From the NCBI RefSeq assembly GCF_016653635.2, contig NZ_CP067420.1, positions 4,242,001 to 4,306,000 on the forward strand: a stretch of DNA of 64,000 bases. Reading direction: 5' to 3'. The stretch is from Skermanella sp. TT6 (GTDB taxonomy: Bacteria > Pseudomonadota > Alphaproteobacteria > Azospirillales > Azospirillaceae). Positions 18,786-27,563 of the stretch are shown in pieces. Under the pieces are notes generated by a model. The model did no database searches and had not been told where the DNA came from. It saw only the letters and a list, made by a program, of their open reading frames with translations. The stretch's first letter is position 1, and each line of letters starts with the position of its first letter. The translations under genes and the position numbers were made by a program.

Positions 18786-19295
18786 TCAGGGCCGGCGGGC
18801 GGCGCGGCGCCGGGCCACGAACTCGCCCAGTTCCTGCCACGGCGCCGTGTCCCAATGGCTGCGGGCGCGCCCCGAGGGCGACGGCACGATGAAGATCGCG
18901 GCGCCGAACAGGGTCTCCTCCTGGAGGCCGTATTGGACCGCCGCGCGCCGGAAGAAGGTCTTGCCGGCGTTCTTGCTGTCGAAGGCGACCGCGGCCGGCC
19001 GGTAACGGTCCATCTTCGCGACGAAGCCCGAGACATCGAAGCAGTGTTTCGTCAGTTCCTGGTCGCTGCCCCATTCCGTCTTGCACAGGTCGGTCAATCC
19101 CAGCCCGTACCCGATCACCTCTGGGTATTCATGGGGCTTCAGCAGGCGGGGCGTCAGGCCGACGAGGTGCAGCGTCGGCCAGAACCGGTTTCCCGGCTTG
19201 GCGTAGTAGGCGGCGGCCTCCTTGGAGGCGCGGCTGGGCGCGGTCCCGCAGAGCACGAGATCCAGGCCAGGGGCGAGGACGTCCGGAAGGATCAT
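18786..19295 (-). CDS. mug: Mismatch-specific uracil/thymine DNA glycosylase (Mug family)
   Basis: The 169-residue protein fits the Mug/TDG branch of the uracil-DNA glycosylase superfamily, which excises uracil, thymine or adducts from G mismatches. Visible landmarks are the N-terminal CGTAPSRASKEAAAYYA loop, GNRFWPTLH, LTDLCKT and the late VPSPSGRARSHWD helix-capping loop. The length matches E. coli Mug. It lies on the same strand as the chemotaxis genes, but a gap of about 230 bases separates it from the STAS gene downstream. Confidence 0.88.
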   Translation of the reverse strand: MILPDVLAPGLDLVLCGTAPSRASKEAAAYYAKPGNRFWPTLHLVGLTPRLLKPHEYPEVIGYGLGLTDLCKTEWGSDQELTKHCFDVSGFVAKMDRYRPAAVAFDSKNAGKTFFRRAAVQYGLQEETLFGAAIFIVPSPSGRARSHWDTAPWQELGEFVARRRAARRP

Positions 19296-19428
19296 GGTAA
19301 CCGTCGCGGCCCTTTCGGCGGCAAGGGGGCCAACTCAAACTTTCGTATAGGTATCCGGGGGCTCAAGTAAGGTTTGAATAACTTTTTATGATATAGCTGA
19401 AGCAACTCGTACCTCGGGATTGCTTAGC

Positions 19429-20052
19429 ATGCGTATTCTGCTCGCCGACGACCACAACATGGTTCGGGATGCGCTGAAAAGCTATATCGAACGATTGGAG
19501 CCCGATGCCGAGATCGTATCGGCCGACAGCTTCACCACGGCCTACAAGGCGGTTGAGGAAGCCGGCGACTTCGCCTTGGTCATCCTGGACCTGAGGATGC
19601 CCGGCATGGACGGGCTGGACGGGTTGCGCCGGATGCGCGAGCGGCTTCCCGACGTGCCGGTGGTGATCATGTCCGGCGGCGCCAGCCACGAGGACGTCCG
19701 CACCGCCATAGATCTCGGCGCGCAGGGCTTCCTGCCCAAGACGCTCACCGGCCCGGCCCTGGTCTCGGCGATCCGCCTGATCATGGCGGGGGAGAAATTC
19801 GTTCCCTTCGGTGCCGTGGACGCCCCGGCCGTGGAAAGCGCCGAGGCGGACGGCCACGCCCTGCTGACCCAGCGCGAGCGGGAGGTCCTGCAGTATCTCG
19901 AGAAGGGTTGGTCCAACAAGGAGATCGCGCGGGCCCTGGAGCTTCAGGAAGTCACCATCAAGCTGCATATCCGCGGCATCTGCCGCAAGCTGGGCGCCAA
20001 GAACCGGACCCAGGCCGCGCTGCGGGCGCAGGAGGCGCGCCGCCTCCAGTGA
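19429..20052 (+). CDS. LuxR/NarL-type response regulator
   Basis: The 207-residue protein has an N-terminal receiver (Asp7/Asp8, phosphoacceptor Asp54, LPKTL switch lysine) and a C-terminal LuxR helix-turn-helix with LTQREREVLQYL and SNKEIARALELQEVTIKLHI. I chose the ATG at 19429, 8-9 bases after GGGA, over a TTG three codons earlier. Its stop overlaps the GTG start of the hybrid kinase (GTGA), which makes that kinase the probable partner. About 50 bases of A/T-rich sequence just upstream could hold its promoter. Confidence 0.92.
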   Translation: MRILLADDHNMVRDALKSYIERLEPDAEIVSADSFTTAYKAVEEAGDFALVILDLRMPGMDGLDGLRRMRERLPDVPVVIMSGGASHEDVRTAIDLGAQGFLPKTLTGPALVSAIRLIMAGEKFVPFGAVDAPAVESAEADGHALLTQREREVLQYLEKGWSNKEIARALELQEVTIKLHIRGICRKLGAKNRTQAALRAQEARRLQ

Positions 20053-22205
20053 CGACCGAGCGCGTGGATAACCCCCACGGGGGACCGGGACAGATCCGGA
20101 CGCTACGGCCGTCGCTGGCCATGGGCACGGCCCTCGCCTCGGCGACCGCGGGCCTGATACTGACCGCGATAGCCGGTTGGCCGACGGCGGAAGACCTTCG
20201 GATCGGCCTGGGAATCGGCCTGGGAATCGGGGTCGCGGCGGCGCTCCCCCTCTGGCTCAGGGCACGCAAGGCCGAGCGCCGCGGCGAAGCCGCCCGCCGG
20301 GCCGAGGCGTCCGCCGTCGCCTCCCTGGTGCGGCTCAGGGAAGCGATCGAATCGGCGCCGGGCGGCTTCATGCTGCTGGACGCCCATGGCGGGGTGGTAT
20401 TCGGCAACGCGGAGCATCTTCGCGTGCACGGCGAGCTTGCCACGGCCCCGGCGTCGGAAGCCGCACCCGCCGGCGTGCCGTGGGAGGCGACCCTGGGCGA
20501 CGGCCGGGTGCTCCTGATCGATCGCCGCCGCACGGCCGGCGGAGACACGATCTGCGTCCATACCGACATCACGGCGCAGAAACAGGCCGAACATCTGCTG
20601 CGGCACCGGCTGACGGCGCTGGAAGCGTCGGCCGACGGCGTCGCGATCCTCGACCAGGCAGGCACCTTCACCTACCTGAACGACAGCCACGCCCGCATGC
20701 ACGGCTTCGACGACACCCGCGACCTGCTGGGACGAAGCTGGCTGTCGCTCTACGCCGCGGCGGAGCGGGTCCACCTGCAGTCCGACGCGCTGCCCCGCCT
20801 GATCGAGGAGGGGCGCTGGCGCGGGGAAGTGACCGGTCGCCGCCGCGACGGCAGCACCTTCGCCCAGGACCTGACGCTGACCGGGCTCGACGACGGCGGC
20901 ATGGTCTATATCGTGCGCGACATCAGCGAACGCCGGCGGGCCGAGGACGAGCGCGCCCGCCTGACCGAGCAGTTCCACCAGGCCCAGAAACTCGAGGCGA
21001 TCGGCCGGCTGGCCGGCGGCATCGCCCACGACTTCAACAATGTCCTGGCCGCCATGATGGGCTACGCCTCGTTCCTGGTCGAGGACCTCGACCCCGCCGC
21101 GCCGGAGCACGAATTCGCTGTGCAGCTCATGGTCGCGGGGGAGCGCGCCAAGCGGCTGGTCCAGCAGATCCTGGCCTTCAGCCGGTCCGAGGGCGTGGAG
21201 CGCGAGACCGTCAACATGATCGCGGTGCTGGACGAGACGGTCGCCCTGCTGCGCGCGACCCTGCCCAAGTCGATCAACCTGACCTGCCGCGTCGACGCGG
21301 TTTCGGCGCTGGTCCACGCCAACCCGACCCAGATGAGCCAGGTCCTGATGAACCTGTGCGTCAACGCGGCCGACGCGATCGGCACCGGGCCGGGGGAACT
21401 GGCGCTGGAGATCGACATGCCGACCCTGGACGGCGGCTGCGCGGAGGGGCTGCGCGAGGCGCTGGACCTGCGGGGCGACCTGATACCGGCCCGCATGGGC
21501 CCCGGCGAGCGTCCCGGCTCGACCCGCATGTGGATCGGCGTGCTGCCGATCAACCGGGATCATCCGGTCCGCTACGTGCGGCTGACCGTGTCCGACAGCG
21601 GGTCCGGGATGCCGGTCGAGGTGATGGGGCGCATGCTGGAACCGTTCTTCACCACCAAGGGGATCGGCAAGGGTACCGGGCTGGGGCTGGCCGCCGTGCA
21701 CGGCATCGTCAGCGCCCATCGCGGCGCGATGATGGTCGAGAGCAAGCCCGGCGACGGGACCCGTTTCCAGGTCTACCTGCCGACTCTGGAGGGCGCCGTG
21801 GTCGAGCAGGCCCACTGGGCGGCCAGCGCGCCGCGCGGCAGCGAGCGCATCCTGATCGTCGACGACGAGGACATGGTGTCCAGCGTGATCGCCCAGGGCC
21901 TGGAGCGGCTGGGCTACGAGGTCGGCTGCTGCATCAGCGCGGAGGAGGCTCTGTCCGTGATCCGGGAGGAGCCGGACGCCTGGGACTTGGTGATCTCCGA
22001 CCAGATGATGCCGGGCATGTCGGGCCAGGATCTGGCGGCGCGGCTGGCGCAGGATTGCCCCCGGCTGCCCGTGATCCTGTGCAGCGGCTATGGCGACCCG
22101 GTCTCCGAACTGGGCCTCGACCCGGAGGTCGGGCAGATCCTGATCAAGCCGGTCGAAGCCGGCCTGCTGGCGGAAACGGTGCGCCGCATGCTGGACCAGC
22201 GCTGA
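20049..22205 (+). CDS. PAS-containing hybrid sensor histidine kinase (CckA-like architecture)
   Basis: The protein has 718 residues from the coupled GTG start. Two N-terminal hydrophobic segments (about 25-46 and 55-75) probably anchor it in the membrane. A degenerate PAS and a clear PAS domain follow, then a HisKA domain with His327 in IAHDFNN, a GHKL ATPase ([15 protein letters not shown]) and a C-terminal receiver with Asp651. The HDFNN H box and domain order resemble CckA, but the gene is paired with a LuxR regulator rather than a CtrA circuit, so I do not assign that name. An internal start at 20121 would still keep the first hydrophobic segment. Confidence 0.88.
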   Translation: MTTERVDNPHGGPGQIRTLRPSLAMGTALASATAGLILTAIAGWPTAEDLRIGLGIGLGIGVAAALPLWLRARKAERRGEAARRAEASAVASLVRLREAIESAPGGFMLLDAHGGVVFGNAEHLRVHGELATAPASEAAPAGVPWEATLGDGRVLLIDRRRTAGGDTICVHTDITAQKQAEHLLRHRLTALEASADGVAILDQAGTFTYLNDSHARMHGFDDTRDLLGRSWLSLYAAAERVHLQSDALPRLIEEGRWRGEVTGRRRDGSTFAQDLTLTGLDDGGMVYIVRDISERRRAEDERARLTEQFHQAQKLEAIGRLAGGIAHDFNNVLAAMMGYASFLVEDLDPAAPEHEFAVQLMVAGERAKRLVQQILAFSRSEGVERETVNMIAVLDETVALLRATLPKSINLTCRVDAVSALVHANPTQMSQVLMNLCVNAADAIGTGPGELALEIDMPTLDGGCAEGLREALDLRGDLIPARMGPGERPGSTRMWIGVLPINRDHPVRYVRLTVSDSGSGMPVEVMGRMLEPFFTTKGIGKGTGLGLAAVHGIVSAHRGAMMVESKPGDGTRFQVYLPTLEGAVVEQAHWAASAPRGSERILIVDDEDMVSSVIAQGLERLGYEVGCCISAEEALSVIREEPDAWDLVISDQMMPGMSGQDLAARLAQDCPRLPVILCSGYGDPVSELGLDPEVGQILIKPVEAGLLAETVRRMLDQR

Positions 22206-22312
22206 CCGGAAGCTTGCCATCGGCGAGCACATCCCCGACTTTTCCGTCCGTGGCCTGTTGCACCGGGATCGATCTTCGAGCCGGCACGGCGAACCAGGGA
22301 AGAAGCGCGACC

Positions 22313-23083
22313 ATGACCCAGAACACCCGGGAGGCGGACGTCACCGCCGCCCTGCTTATCATCGGCAACGAGATCCTGTCGGGGCGGACCAAGGACGCCA
22401 ACCTGCCCTTCCTGGCGGAGAAGCTGAACGAAGTCGGCATCCGCCTGCGCGAGGCCCGGGTCGTCCCCGACCTGGAGGGCGAGATCATCGACGCGGTCAA
22501 CGCGCTGCGCGCCCGCTACACCTATGTCTTCACCACGGGCGGCATCGGCCCGACGCACGACGACATCACGGCGGAATGCATCGCGAAGGCGTTCGGCGTG
22601 GCGCTGGAACGGAACGCCGAGGCGGTCGCGCGGCTGCAAGCCCATTACAAGACCGACCAGATCAACGAGGCACGCCTGCGCATGGCCAACATTCCGGCCG
22701 GGGGCATCCTGATCGACAACCCGGTGAGCAAGGCTCCCGGCTTCCAGATCGGCAACGTGTTCGTGCTGGCCGGCGTGCCGATGATCATGCAGGGCATGGT
22801 GGAGAACCTGCTTCCCCGGTTGCGCGGCGGCGCCCGCATGCTGGCCCGGACGGTAAGCTGCGGCCTGCCGGAGGGCACGCTGGCAGAAGGGCTGGAAGCG
22901 GTTCAGAAGCGTTTCCCCGAGATCGAGATCGGCAGCTACCCCTATCTGCGGAACAAGGAATACGGCGTCAGCCTGGTGCTGCACGGCACCGACGAAGCCA
23001 TGCTGGAGCAAGCGACCGAAGCTGTCGCATCCCTGGTCCGGGACCTGGGCGGCGAGCCGTCGGTAACGGTCGGGTATTCCTGA
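22313..23083 (+). CDS. Competence/damage-inducible protein A, MoaB/MogA-like domain (CinA N-terminal type)
   Basis: The 256-residue protein is the molybdopterin-binding-fold half of CinA without the C-terminal PncC deamidase domain. It begins with ALLIIGNEILSGRTKD and carries FTTGGIGPTHDDITAE, both hallmarks of this branch. Related stand-alone proteins have been linked to ADP-ribose or nucleotide processing, but this one's substrate is not evident. It starts about 107 bases after the hybrid kinase gene, on the same strand. Confidence 0.88.
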   Translation: MTQNTREADVTAALLIIGNEILSGRTKDANLPFLAEKLNEVGIRLREARVVPDLEGEIIDAVNALRARYTYVFTTGGIGPTHDDITAECIAKAFGVALERNAEAVARLQAHYKTDQINEARLRMANIPAGGILIDNPVSKAPGFQIGNVFVLAGVPMIMQGMVENLLPRLRGGARMLARTVSCGLPEGTLAEGLEAVQKRFPEIEIGSYPYLRNKEYGVSLVLHGTDEAMLEQATEAVASLVRDLGGEPSVTVGYS

Positions 23084-23165
23084 AGGGGTATCCCTGACGG
23101 ACAGTTCCGGCGAATAATGGCAGCGACAGTTTGCCGCAGGGTTTCGGAATCCCACCTACCTCCGC

Positions 23166-23414
23166 ATGAGGTCGTTCGAAAAAACCCTGGTGATGTTCCT
23201 CCTGAAGCACCTGACGAGCGGTGCGGCGGGCGGCGGTGTGCTGGGAACCGGCCTTCTGCTGCTGGACATCGCCAGCCTGCGCACCCTGATGGGACAGAGC
23301 GACGGCGGCGTCCTGGCGATCCTGCTGCTGTTCTTCGGGCTGATGGCGACCTTCGGCACCGTCGCCATCGCCATCGGCGTCATGACGATGAACGGCATGT
23401 TCGACCACGACTGA
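23166..23414 (+). CDS. Small two-helix membrane protein, function unknown
   Basis: The 82-residue protein has two predicted membrane helices, about 20-40 (Gly-rich) and 49-70, and a short acidic tail. I do not recognise the family. The strong hydrophobic pattern and high GC at third codon positions make it likely to be real. It is convergent with a second small membrane protein gene 14 bases downstream. Confidence 0.6.
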   Translation: MRSFEKTLVMFLLKHLTSGAAGGGVLGTGLLLLDIASLRTLMGQSDGGVLAILLLFFGLMATFGTVAIAIGVMTMNGMFDHD

Positions 23415-23428
23415 CGGGATGCTTCGGG

Positions 23429-23599
23429 TCAGAACGGCCCGAAGGTCTGGTACACGAACATCAGCCCGACCAGGATCGCGAGCCAGACCGCCACCTTGGG
23501 CAGCCACTGGCCGCCGCGGTTCATGCGGAAGGCCGCCGGTCCCACGAGGAGGGCGACCAGCAGCAGGGATATCAGGCCGAGCCAATTGATGGTTTCCAT
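23429..23599 (-). CDS. Small membrane protein, 56 residues
   Basis: This short reading frame encodes a peptide starting METINWLGL and ending YQTFGPF. It has two hydrophobic segments, about 5-20 and 34-51, separated by a basic stretch (FRMNRGG). The hydrophobic-basic-hydrophobic layout suggests a hairpin membrane protein, and I infer it is translated. Its function is unknown. Confidence 0.6.
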   Translation of the reverse strand: METINWLGLISLLLVALLVGPAAFRMNRGGQWLPKVAVWLAILVGLMFVYQTFGPF

Positions 23600-23687
23600 T
23601 CCCCGCTAGATGGCCTTGCGGCCGGCTTCGGCAAGATGCTTGCGGGGCGTCCATGCGCGGATTAGGGTGTGTGGCTTCTCCCCCCGT

Positions 23688-23773
23688 GCCCGCTTGGCGG
23701 AATTGGTAGACGCAAGGGACTTAAAATCCCTCGACCTTCGGTCGTGCCGGTTCGATCCCGGCAGCGGGCACCA
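23688..23773 (+). tRNA. tRNA-Leu (anticodon UAA)
   Basis: The cloverleaf is complete. The acceptor stem GCCCGCT pairs with AGCGGGC, the anticodon stem-loop is AGGGA-CTTAAAA-TCCCT (anticodon TAA), a class II variable arm is present (CGACCTTCGGTCG), and the T arm has GGTTCGATCC. The 3' CCA is encoded (23771-23773). The long variable arm confirms leucine identity. Confidence 0.97.
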
Positions 23774-23850
23774 CCTTGACGACCGGCGACGGACAAGCCC
23801 GGACCTGCACGGACAGGGTTCGAACTCCCGGGAACGGATCGCCGCATCGC

Positions 23851-24210
23851 TCAAACCGACGCCAGGGCATACAGGCGGGCCTCCGTCCGGGACAGCACCC
23901 AGCCGTCGAGCTTGACCGTCCGGCCGGCGGCGAAATCGGCCCGCTGGCGTTCGGCGACGTGACGCAAGAGGTCGCCATCCGACATCCCGCCGCCACCGAC
24001 GATCAGCGCGGCCAGCTTGGCCGGGTCCGCCTCATCCCTCGCCGTTTCGAGGTATGCCCGGCCGATCCGGCGCGCCGCCGCCGGGGAGCGCAGCAGGGCG
24101 AGCAGGCGCTGCGCTTCGGGCGGGGCGGCCGCCGCGGCCTGGGCCGGCCCCGGCGACCCGTACAGCAGGCCCGCCGCGGCGGCGGTGGCGAGAAGCTCGC
24201 GTCGGTTCAT
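23851..24210 (-). CDS. Tat-exported small protein, putative small subunit of the adjacent GMC oxidoreductase
   Basis: The 119-residue protein starts MNRRELLATAAAAGLL, a twin-arginine-like signal (Arg3-Arg4) with an Ala-rich h-region and an AQA cleavage site near residue 25. The mature part ends with LDGWVLSRTEARLYALASV, a pattern I associate with small Tat-dependent partners of membrane or periplasmic GMC dehydrogenases. It lies 30 bases after the GMC gene on the same strand. Such subunits can co-export the folded flavoprotein, and that role is inferred here. Confidence 0.7.
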   Translation of the reverse strand: MNRRELLATAAAAGLLYGSPGPAQAAAAAPPEAQRLLALLRSPAAARRIGRAYLETARDEADPAKLAALIVGGGGMSDGDLLRHVAERQRADFAAGRTVKLDGWVLSRTEARLYALASV

Positions 24211-24240
24211 GGTCGGTCTCCGCTCAGGAAAATTCCCGGT

Positions 24241-25836
24241 TCAACTGAGCCGGGTCCGCAGGTGCCCCGCGAGGCGCACGGCCAGGGCCACGATATTGAC
24301 GGTCACCATGGTCGCCCCGGACGTCGGCATCACCGACCCGCCGGCCACGTAGAGATTGTCGATGCCATGGACCCGGCAGTCGCCGTCGACCACGCCGCGG
24401 CGGGGATCGGTGCTCATCCGGGTCGTGCCCATGAAATGGGCCGACGAGTCGACGCCGCGGGGCCATGGATCGGTTTCCGAGTCGAACTCCACCTGGAGCC
24501 GCCCGATCCCGAGCGCGCCGAACTGCTCCGCCAGCAGTTTCTGGGTCCGGATGACGGTACGCTTGTCCAGGTCGTTCAGCCGCCAGTCGAGCACCAGCTT
24601 CCGTTGCCCGAGGGCATCGACATCGTCCCCCAATCTGACACGGCTGTCGCGGTCCGGCGCCTGCTCGCAGAAGAAGCGGGTCTGCAGGATCCTGTAGCTG
24701 CGATCGCCGACGCTTCGCGCATAGAGGGCCTTCACCACCTCGTCCAGGTCGCCGACCACGATGCCCAGATCTCGCACCAGGTTGGATGGCATGCGCCCGT
24801 GGACGATCTGCTTGGCGATCCGCCGCATGGCGACGAAGCCGGGAGTCTTTTCGCCCTCGTAGCTTTCCTCGAAGAACACGACGCTGTTCAGGATGCCCTC
24901 GCGCTCCTGCGCGGCGCGGCTGGGCTGGAGCGCGTCGATGAAGGGACTTGTCTCGGTCAGGAAGCGCTGCTCCCACCCGAGGGTCGCGTAGTAGCTGGCG
25001 GTCCCCTCGGGCAGCGACAGCATCGCCCGGCCGGTGCGAAGAGTGGTGTGTGCCATGAAGTAACGGCCGACCACGTCGTGATCGTTGCCCAGTCCCCGGG
25101 GGCGCACGCGGTCCGACAGCAACAGCAGACGAGCGTTCTCGATGCCCGACGCCAGGATGAAGACGCCTGCGCGGAAACGGCAGGTCTGCCCGTCGAGGCC
25201 CCTGGTCCTCAGGGCGGTGACCCGGTTGGCCTCCTCGGTGGTTTCGATCTCGACGACATTGGCGTGGAGATAGACATCGCATCGGTTGCCGGTCTGGGCG
25301 AGCGCGTTCCGGTAAACCTCGCCGAAACGGGTCGGTGGGCTCTTCAGCATGATCTTCTCGCCGATCGGATCGCCCGCCAGGGAGATCCGCCGCTCCCGGA
25401 AAGACGCGGACTGCGCCGCCCAGTAATCGGCCGAGAAATTGGCCGACGGCAGTTCGCAATACTCGTACGCCTTGGGGTAGATGGCATCCAACTCGGATTT
25501 GGGGAACGGCCAGCCGCTGTCCGGCACCCAGGCGCGCTCCTCGAAATCCTGCTCGTCGAGCGGCGCGCAATTACCGCCCCAGTGCCCGGTGGTTCCGCCG
25601 AAATACCGCAGCCGGCTCCACAGCAGATCGACCCGATGTTCGCCGATACAGTCGGCATCGTTCAAGGCCTGGATATCGTCCTCGAAATCCAGGCCGCCGC
25701 TTTCAAGCACACATACATGGAAATCATGCCCCAGCAGTTCCATCGCCAAGGTAATACCGGCGGCGCCGGCGCCCACGATACAGACATCGGTTTCAATCGA
25801 TGTTCCGTCGGGCAAGCTTTGAAGATCTGTAATCAT
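24241..25836 (-). CDS. GMC-family FAD-dependent oxidoreductase
   Basis: The protein has about 531 residues from the ATG at 25836. It has an N-terminal FAD-binding Rossmann motif (VCIVGAGAAGITLAMELL), a GGTTGHWGGN segment typical of sugar or alcohol dehydrogenases of this family, and a C-terminal GMC_oxred_C domain with SSAHFMGTTRMS (active-site His) and NLYVAGGSVMPTSG. It has no signal peptide of its own, so export could depend on the Tat protein encoded next. A GTG seven codons upstream is an alternative start. The substrate is unknown, with polyol or sugar oxidation plausible. Confidence 0.88.
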   Translation of the reverse strand: MITDLQSLPDGTSIETDVCIVGAGAAGITLAMELLGHDFHVCVLESGGLDFEDDIQALNDADCIGEHRVDLLWSRLRYFGGTTGHWGGNCAPLDEQDFEERAWVPDSGWPFPKSELDAIYPKAYEYCELPSANFSADYWAAQSASFRERRISLAGDPIGEKIMLKSPPTRFGEVYRNALAQTGNRCDVYLHANVVEIETTEEANRVTALRTRGLDGQTCRFRAGVFILASGIENARLLLLSDRVRPRGLGNDHDVVGRYFMAHTTLRTGRAMLSLPEGTASYYATLGWEQRFLTETSPFIDALQPSRAAQEREGILNSVVFFEESYEGEKTPGFVAMRRIAKQIVHGRMPSNLVRDLGIVVGDLDEVVKALYARSVGDRSYRILQTRFFCEQAPDRDSRVRLGDDVDALGQRKLVLDWRLNDLDKRTVIRTQKLLAEQFGALGIGRLQVEFDSETDPWPRGVDSSAHFMGTTRMSTDPRRGVVDGDCRVHGIDNLYVAGGSVMPTSGATMVTVNIVALAVRLAGHLRTRLS

Positions 25837-25840
25837 GTGA

Positions 25841-26053
25841 TTACTTGCCAAGCTCACCGAATTTCGGGTTCCGCAAGAGATGATTTATATAGCGCTTCGC
25901 GAGTGTGAAATGTCCATACACCCTTTTGGATAAGTCTTTGAGAGTTCTCCCTAATCGGAATCGCCATGAACGGGAAATCACAATAGAGGTTAATGTTGTA
26001 TAGGTAATTCTTGATTTTCTATTAGTAAAATACCGGTCCCGGCCCATCCGCAA
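25841..26053 (-). CDS. Short basic reading frame with a glycosyltransferase-tail-like SRSWR motif; possible remnant
   Basis: The frame encodes about 70 residues, rich in Arg/Lys. The segment VISRSWRFRLGRTL resembles the SRSWRLT linker found at the ends of many bacterial glycosyltransferases. It ends 4 bases before the GMC start, as in an operon, but has no clear Shine-Dalgarno. The DNA is visibly more A/T-rich than the surroundings. I read it as either a small gene upstream of the oxidoreductase or a fragment of a lost glycosyltransferase. Confidence 0.35.
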   Translation of the reverse strand: MRMGRDRYFTNRKSRITYTTLTSIVISRSWRFRLGRTLKDLSKRVYGHFTLAKRYINHLLRNPKFGELGK

Positions 26054-26854
26054 GAAGCGGATCCGGCACCGCGGGGTGTCGGGACCAGTAGCATTTCAGA
26101 TCAAGGAGGTGTTTGCGGCGATAGCCCGGTGGAGGTGTGCCGATCGCGGCTCGCGTTGACGTTAGCTTGAAACTCAGGGACAGGGTTCAATGGCATTCTT
26201 GCAGAGTTCCGGCAATCAAGTTGTCGGCCAAGGGAGCGATCCGGAACGCGAGACCTGCGGTCGGCCCAGCCTCGACCTTCCGCAGGAAGCGGCACGACGA
26301 ATCCGTTATTCCATCCCATCAGAATACAAGCCCGTATCAGACAAGCTTAATTGTCCAAACTCTACAGTAACAAGCCGTGAACAACTTTGGATGACATACT
26401 GTTGGCGACGCTCTACTTACCATCCCATGAGATACTTTGACTTCTTCCGGCTAAGCCCCGATCTTTCGAGCACTCGATCGGTCTAAAACAGTTTAGCATT
26501 TGACCCAAGTCGGTGGCTCATCGGTAGTGAATCGTGGGACAAGGGTGTCCTCTGGCAGATCAGGCTGAGGCCGATCCGACAAAAGGCCTTGAATGCCCAT
26601 GTATCAGGAGAATGAACCCTCGCGGTTTCCTGCCAGTGATTTCCCGGAGCTTTCTGATGGCATGGCAAGGCCGAGCCTTACCCTGGCTGCCAACCGAATC
26701 TTGACAAGATTGATCTTGACAAGATTGCTTGACGCTTCCGCTCCGTAACCGGTCGTTCGCGGGACGATGGAATTGCCGCCGGAAACCGGCGACCGGCCGG
26801 TCCGCTGAGGACCGGGCCGGATCTCCCGGGAGTTTCGCGGGAAAGGGGGTCAGG
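26054..26854. other. Gene-poor stretch with low-complexity coding potential
   Basis: About 800 bases have no reading frame I can support on either strand. The region is less GC-rich than the rest of the window, especially 26340-26520. Short frames exist on both strands, but none has a convincing ribosome binding site, family motif or codon pattern. The one structured element is the pair of abutting palindromes near 26700. It may be a decayed mobile or acquired segment, which is inference. Confidence 0.5.
26697..26726. repeat. Two abutting 15-bp palindromes (AATCTTGACAAGATT, GATCTTGACAAGATT)
   Basis: Two 15-base units lie back to back and differ only in the first base. Each is an inverted repeat of seven bases around a central A (ATCTTG-A-CAAGAT core). 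They look like a double operator for a dimeric regulator. Each unit also contains TTGACA, the -35 consensus of the housekeeping promoter. No gene reading rightwards starts close by, so the target is uncertain. Confidence 0.6.
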
Positions 26855-26953
26855 TCAGAACGTCTGGACCATCAGCATGAAGGCGAGACACAGCAGGGCG
26901 ATGCCGGCCGAATAGAGCGAAAGGTTCCTGACCAGTTCACCGATATCGGACAT
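26855..26953 (-). CDS. 32-residue single-helix membrane peptide
   Basis: A short frame starts MSDIGELVRNL and has one hydrophobic helix over its second half. GAGGAG lies 7 bases before the ATG, an excellent ribosome binding site that argues for real translation. It begins 10 bases after the stop of the 65-residue gene upstream. The function is unknown. Confidence 0.5.
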   Translation of the reverse strand: MSDIGELVRNLSLYSAGIALLCLAFMLMVQTF

Positions 26954-26963
26954 ATGCTGCTCC

Positions 26964-27161
26964 TCAACTCGGAATGGGTCGCCGGCGCTGAAGCACGTCC
27001 CGGGCCGCCTGTTCCGCGTGGGCGGGGCTGCGGAAGGACTTGCGGTCGAGGGTCCCGAAGACCCAGTCGGCGGCGAAGAAGATGAAGCGGTTGGCGTCGG
27101 CGACGACGACGCCGGCTTGGTTTCCTTGTACTTCGATGGCGTATGCACGCGCAGGGGTCAT
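26964..27161 (-). CDS. Conserved-looking 65-residue cytoplasmic protein
   Basis: The frame encodes a compact protein with a beta-rich first half (YAIEVQGNQAGVVVADANRF) and a helical C-terminus (PAHAEQAARDVLQRR). It has no signal or membrane segment. Codon third positions are G/C-rich as in neighbouring genes. It is followed by the 32-residue membrane peptide in an apparent two-gene operon. I do not recognise the family. Confidence 0.5.
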   Translation of the reverse strand: MTPARAYAIEVQGNQAGVVVADANRFIFFAADWVFGTLDRKSFRSPAHAEQAARDVLQRRRPIPS

Positions 27162-27177
27162 GGCACGGCTCCGATGC

Positions 27178-27396
27178 CTATGCGGGGGCCGGCACTCCTG
27201 TGCCGCCTCCGGTCTGATTCGGGATGGGGACGAACGTCGTCGCTGTCAGCGACAACAGATCGGCATCTTCCCGAAGCCGCGCGCGGATGGTCTTGGGGGA
27301 TGGGCTGTGGACATGATCGGTCTCCTCGAACTCGAGCCACGATCCTGTTCGTGGCGCTTTAGCGTTTGGTGACGCGGCGCAAGCTGAATCCATCAA
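27178..27396 (-). CDS. Doubtful 72-residue reading frame
   Basis: The frame has mostly G/C third positions and no recognisable domain. The segment IRARLREDADLLSLTATTF could be a helix. A GAGGAG sequence inside it precedes an ATG in another frame that would give only 22 residues, so the true start and frame are unclear. From 27397 to 27563 there is only A/T-richer non-coding sequence. I list it so the region is not read as empty, with low confidence. Confidence 0.2.
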   Translation of the reverse strand: MMDSACAASPNAKAPRTGSWLEFEETDHVHSPSPKTIRARLREDADLLSLTATTFVPIPNQTGGGTGVPAPA

Positions 27397-27563
27397 ATGC
27401 CCGCGGACCCCGAGGGGTCACCGTCATATTTGCGCCCAAATCCCACCAAGTCAATAGGGTATCGGGAATAATATGTGGATCTTTTATTTCAACAGAAATC
27501 GTACGTCAAATATCGGCGCGCAGATGCCCGGCCGGGCACCCAGACCGCCGGGATCGCGGCGCC

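Noticed and set aside
23815-23836. GGTTCGAACTCCCGG-like segment resembling a tRNA T arm just after tRNA-Leu
   Set aside because: The stem has a mismatch and a wobble, and no acceptor or anticodon arms accompany it. It is not a duplicated tRNA end or a convincing attachment site.
26190-26486. 98-codon plus-strand frame in the gene-poor stretch
   Set aside because: No ribosome binding site, no domain, and composition unlike neighbouring genes.
26483-26668. 61-codon minus-strand frame, considered as a transposase remnant
   Set aside because: No transposase motif or inverted repeat could be identified, and the sequence is too short to classify.
23688-26854. Genomic island integrated at tRNA-Leu
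   Set aside because: No integrase gene and no repeat of the tRNA 3' end were found; only the A/T shift at 25860-26740 supports it.
27246-27315. 22-residue peptide frame behind a perfect GAGGAG on the minus strand
   Set aside because: Too short to support, ends quickly, and overlaps another doubtful frame.
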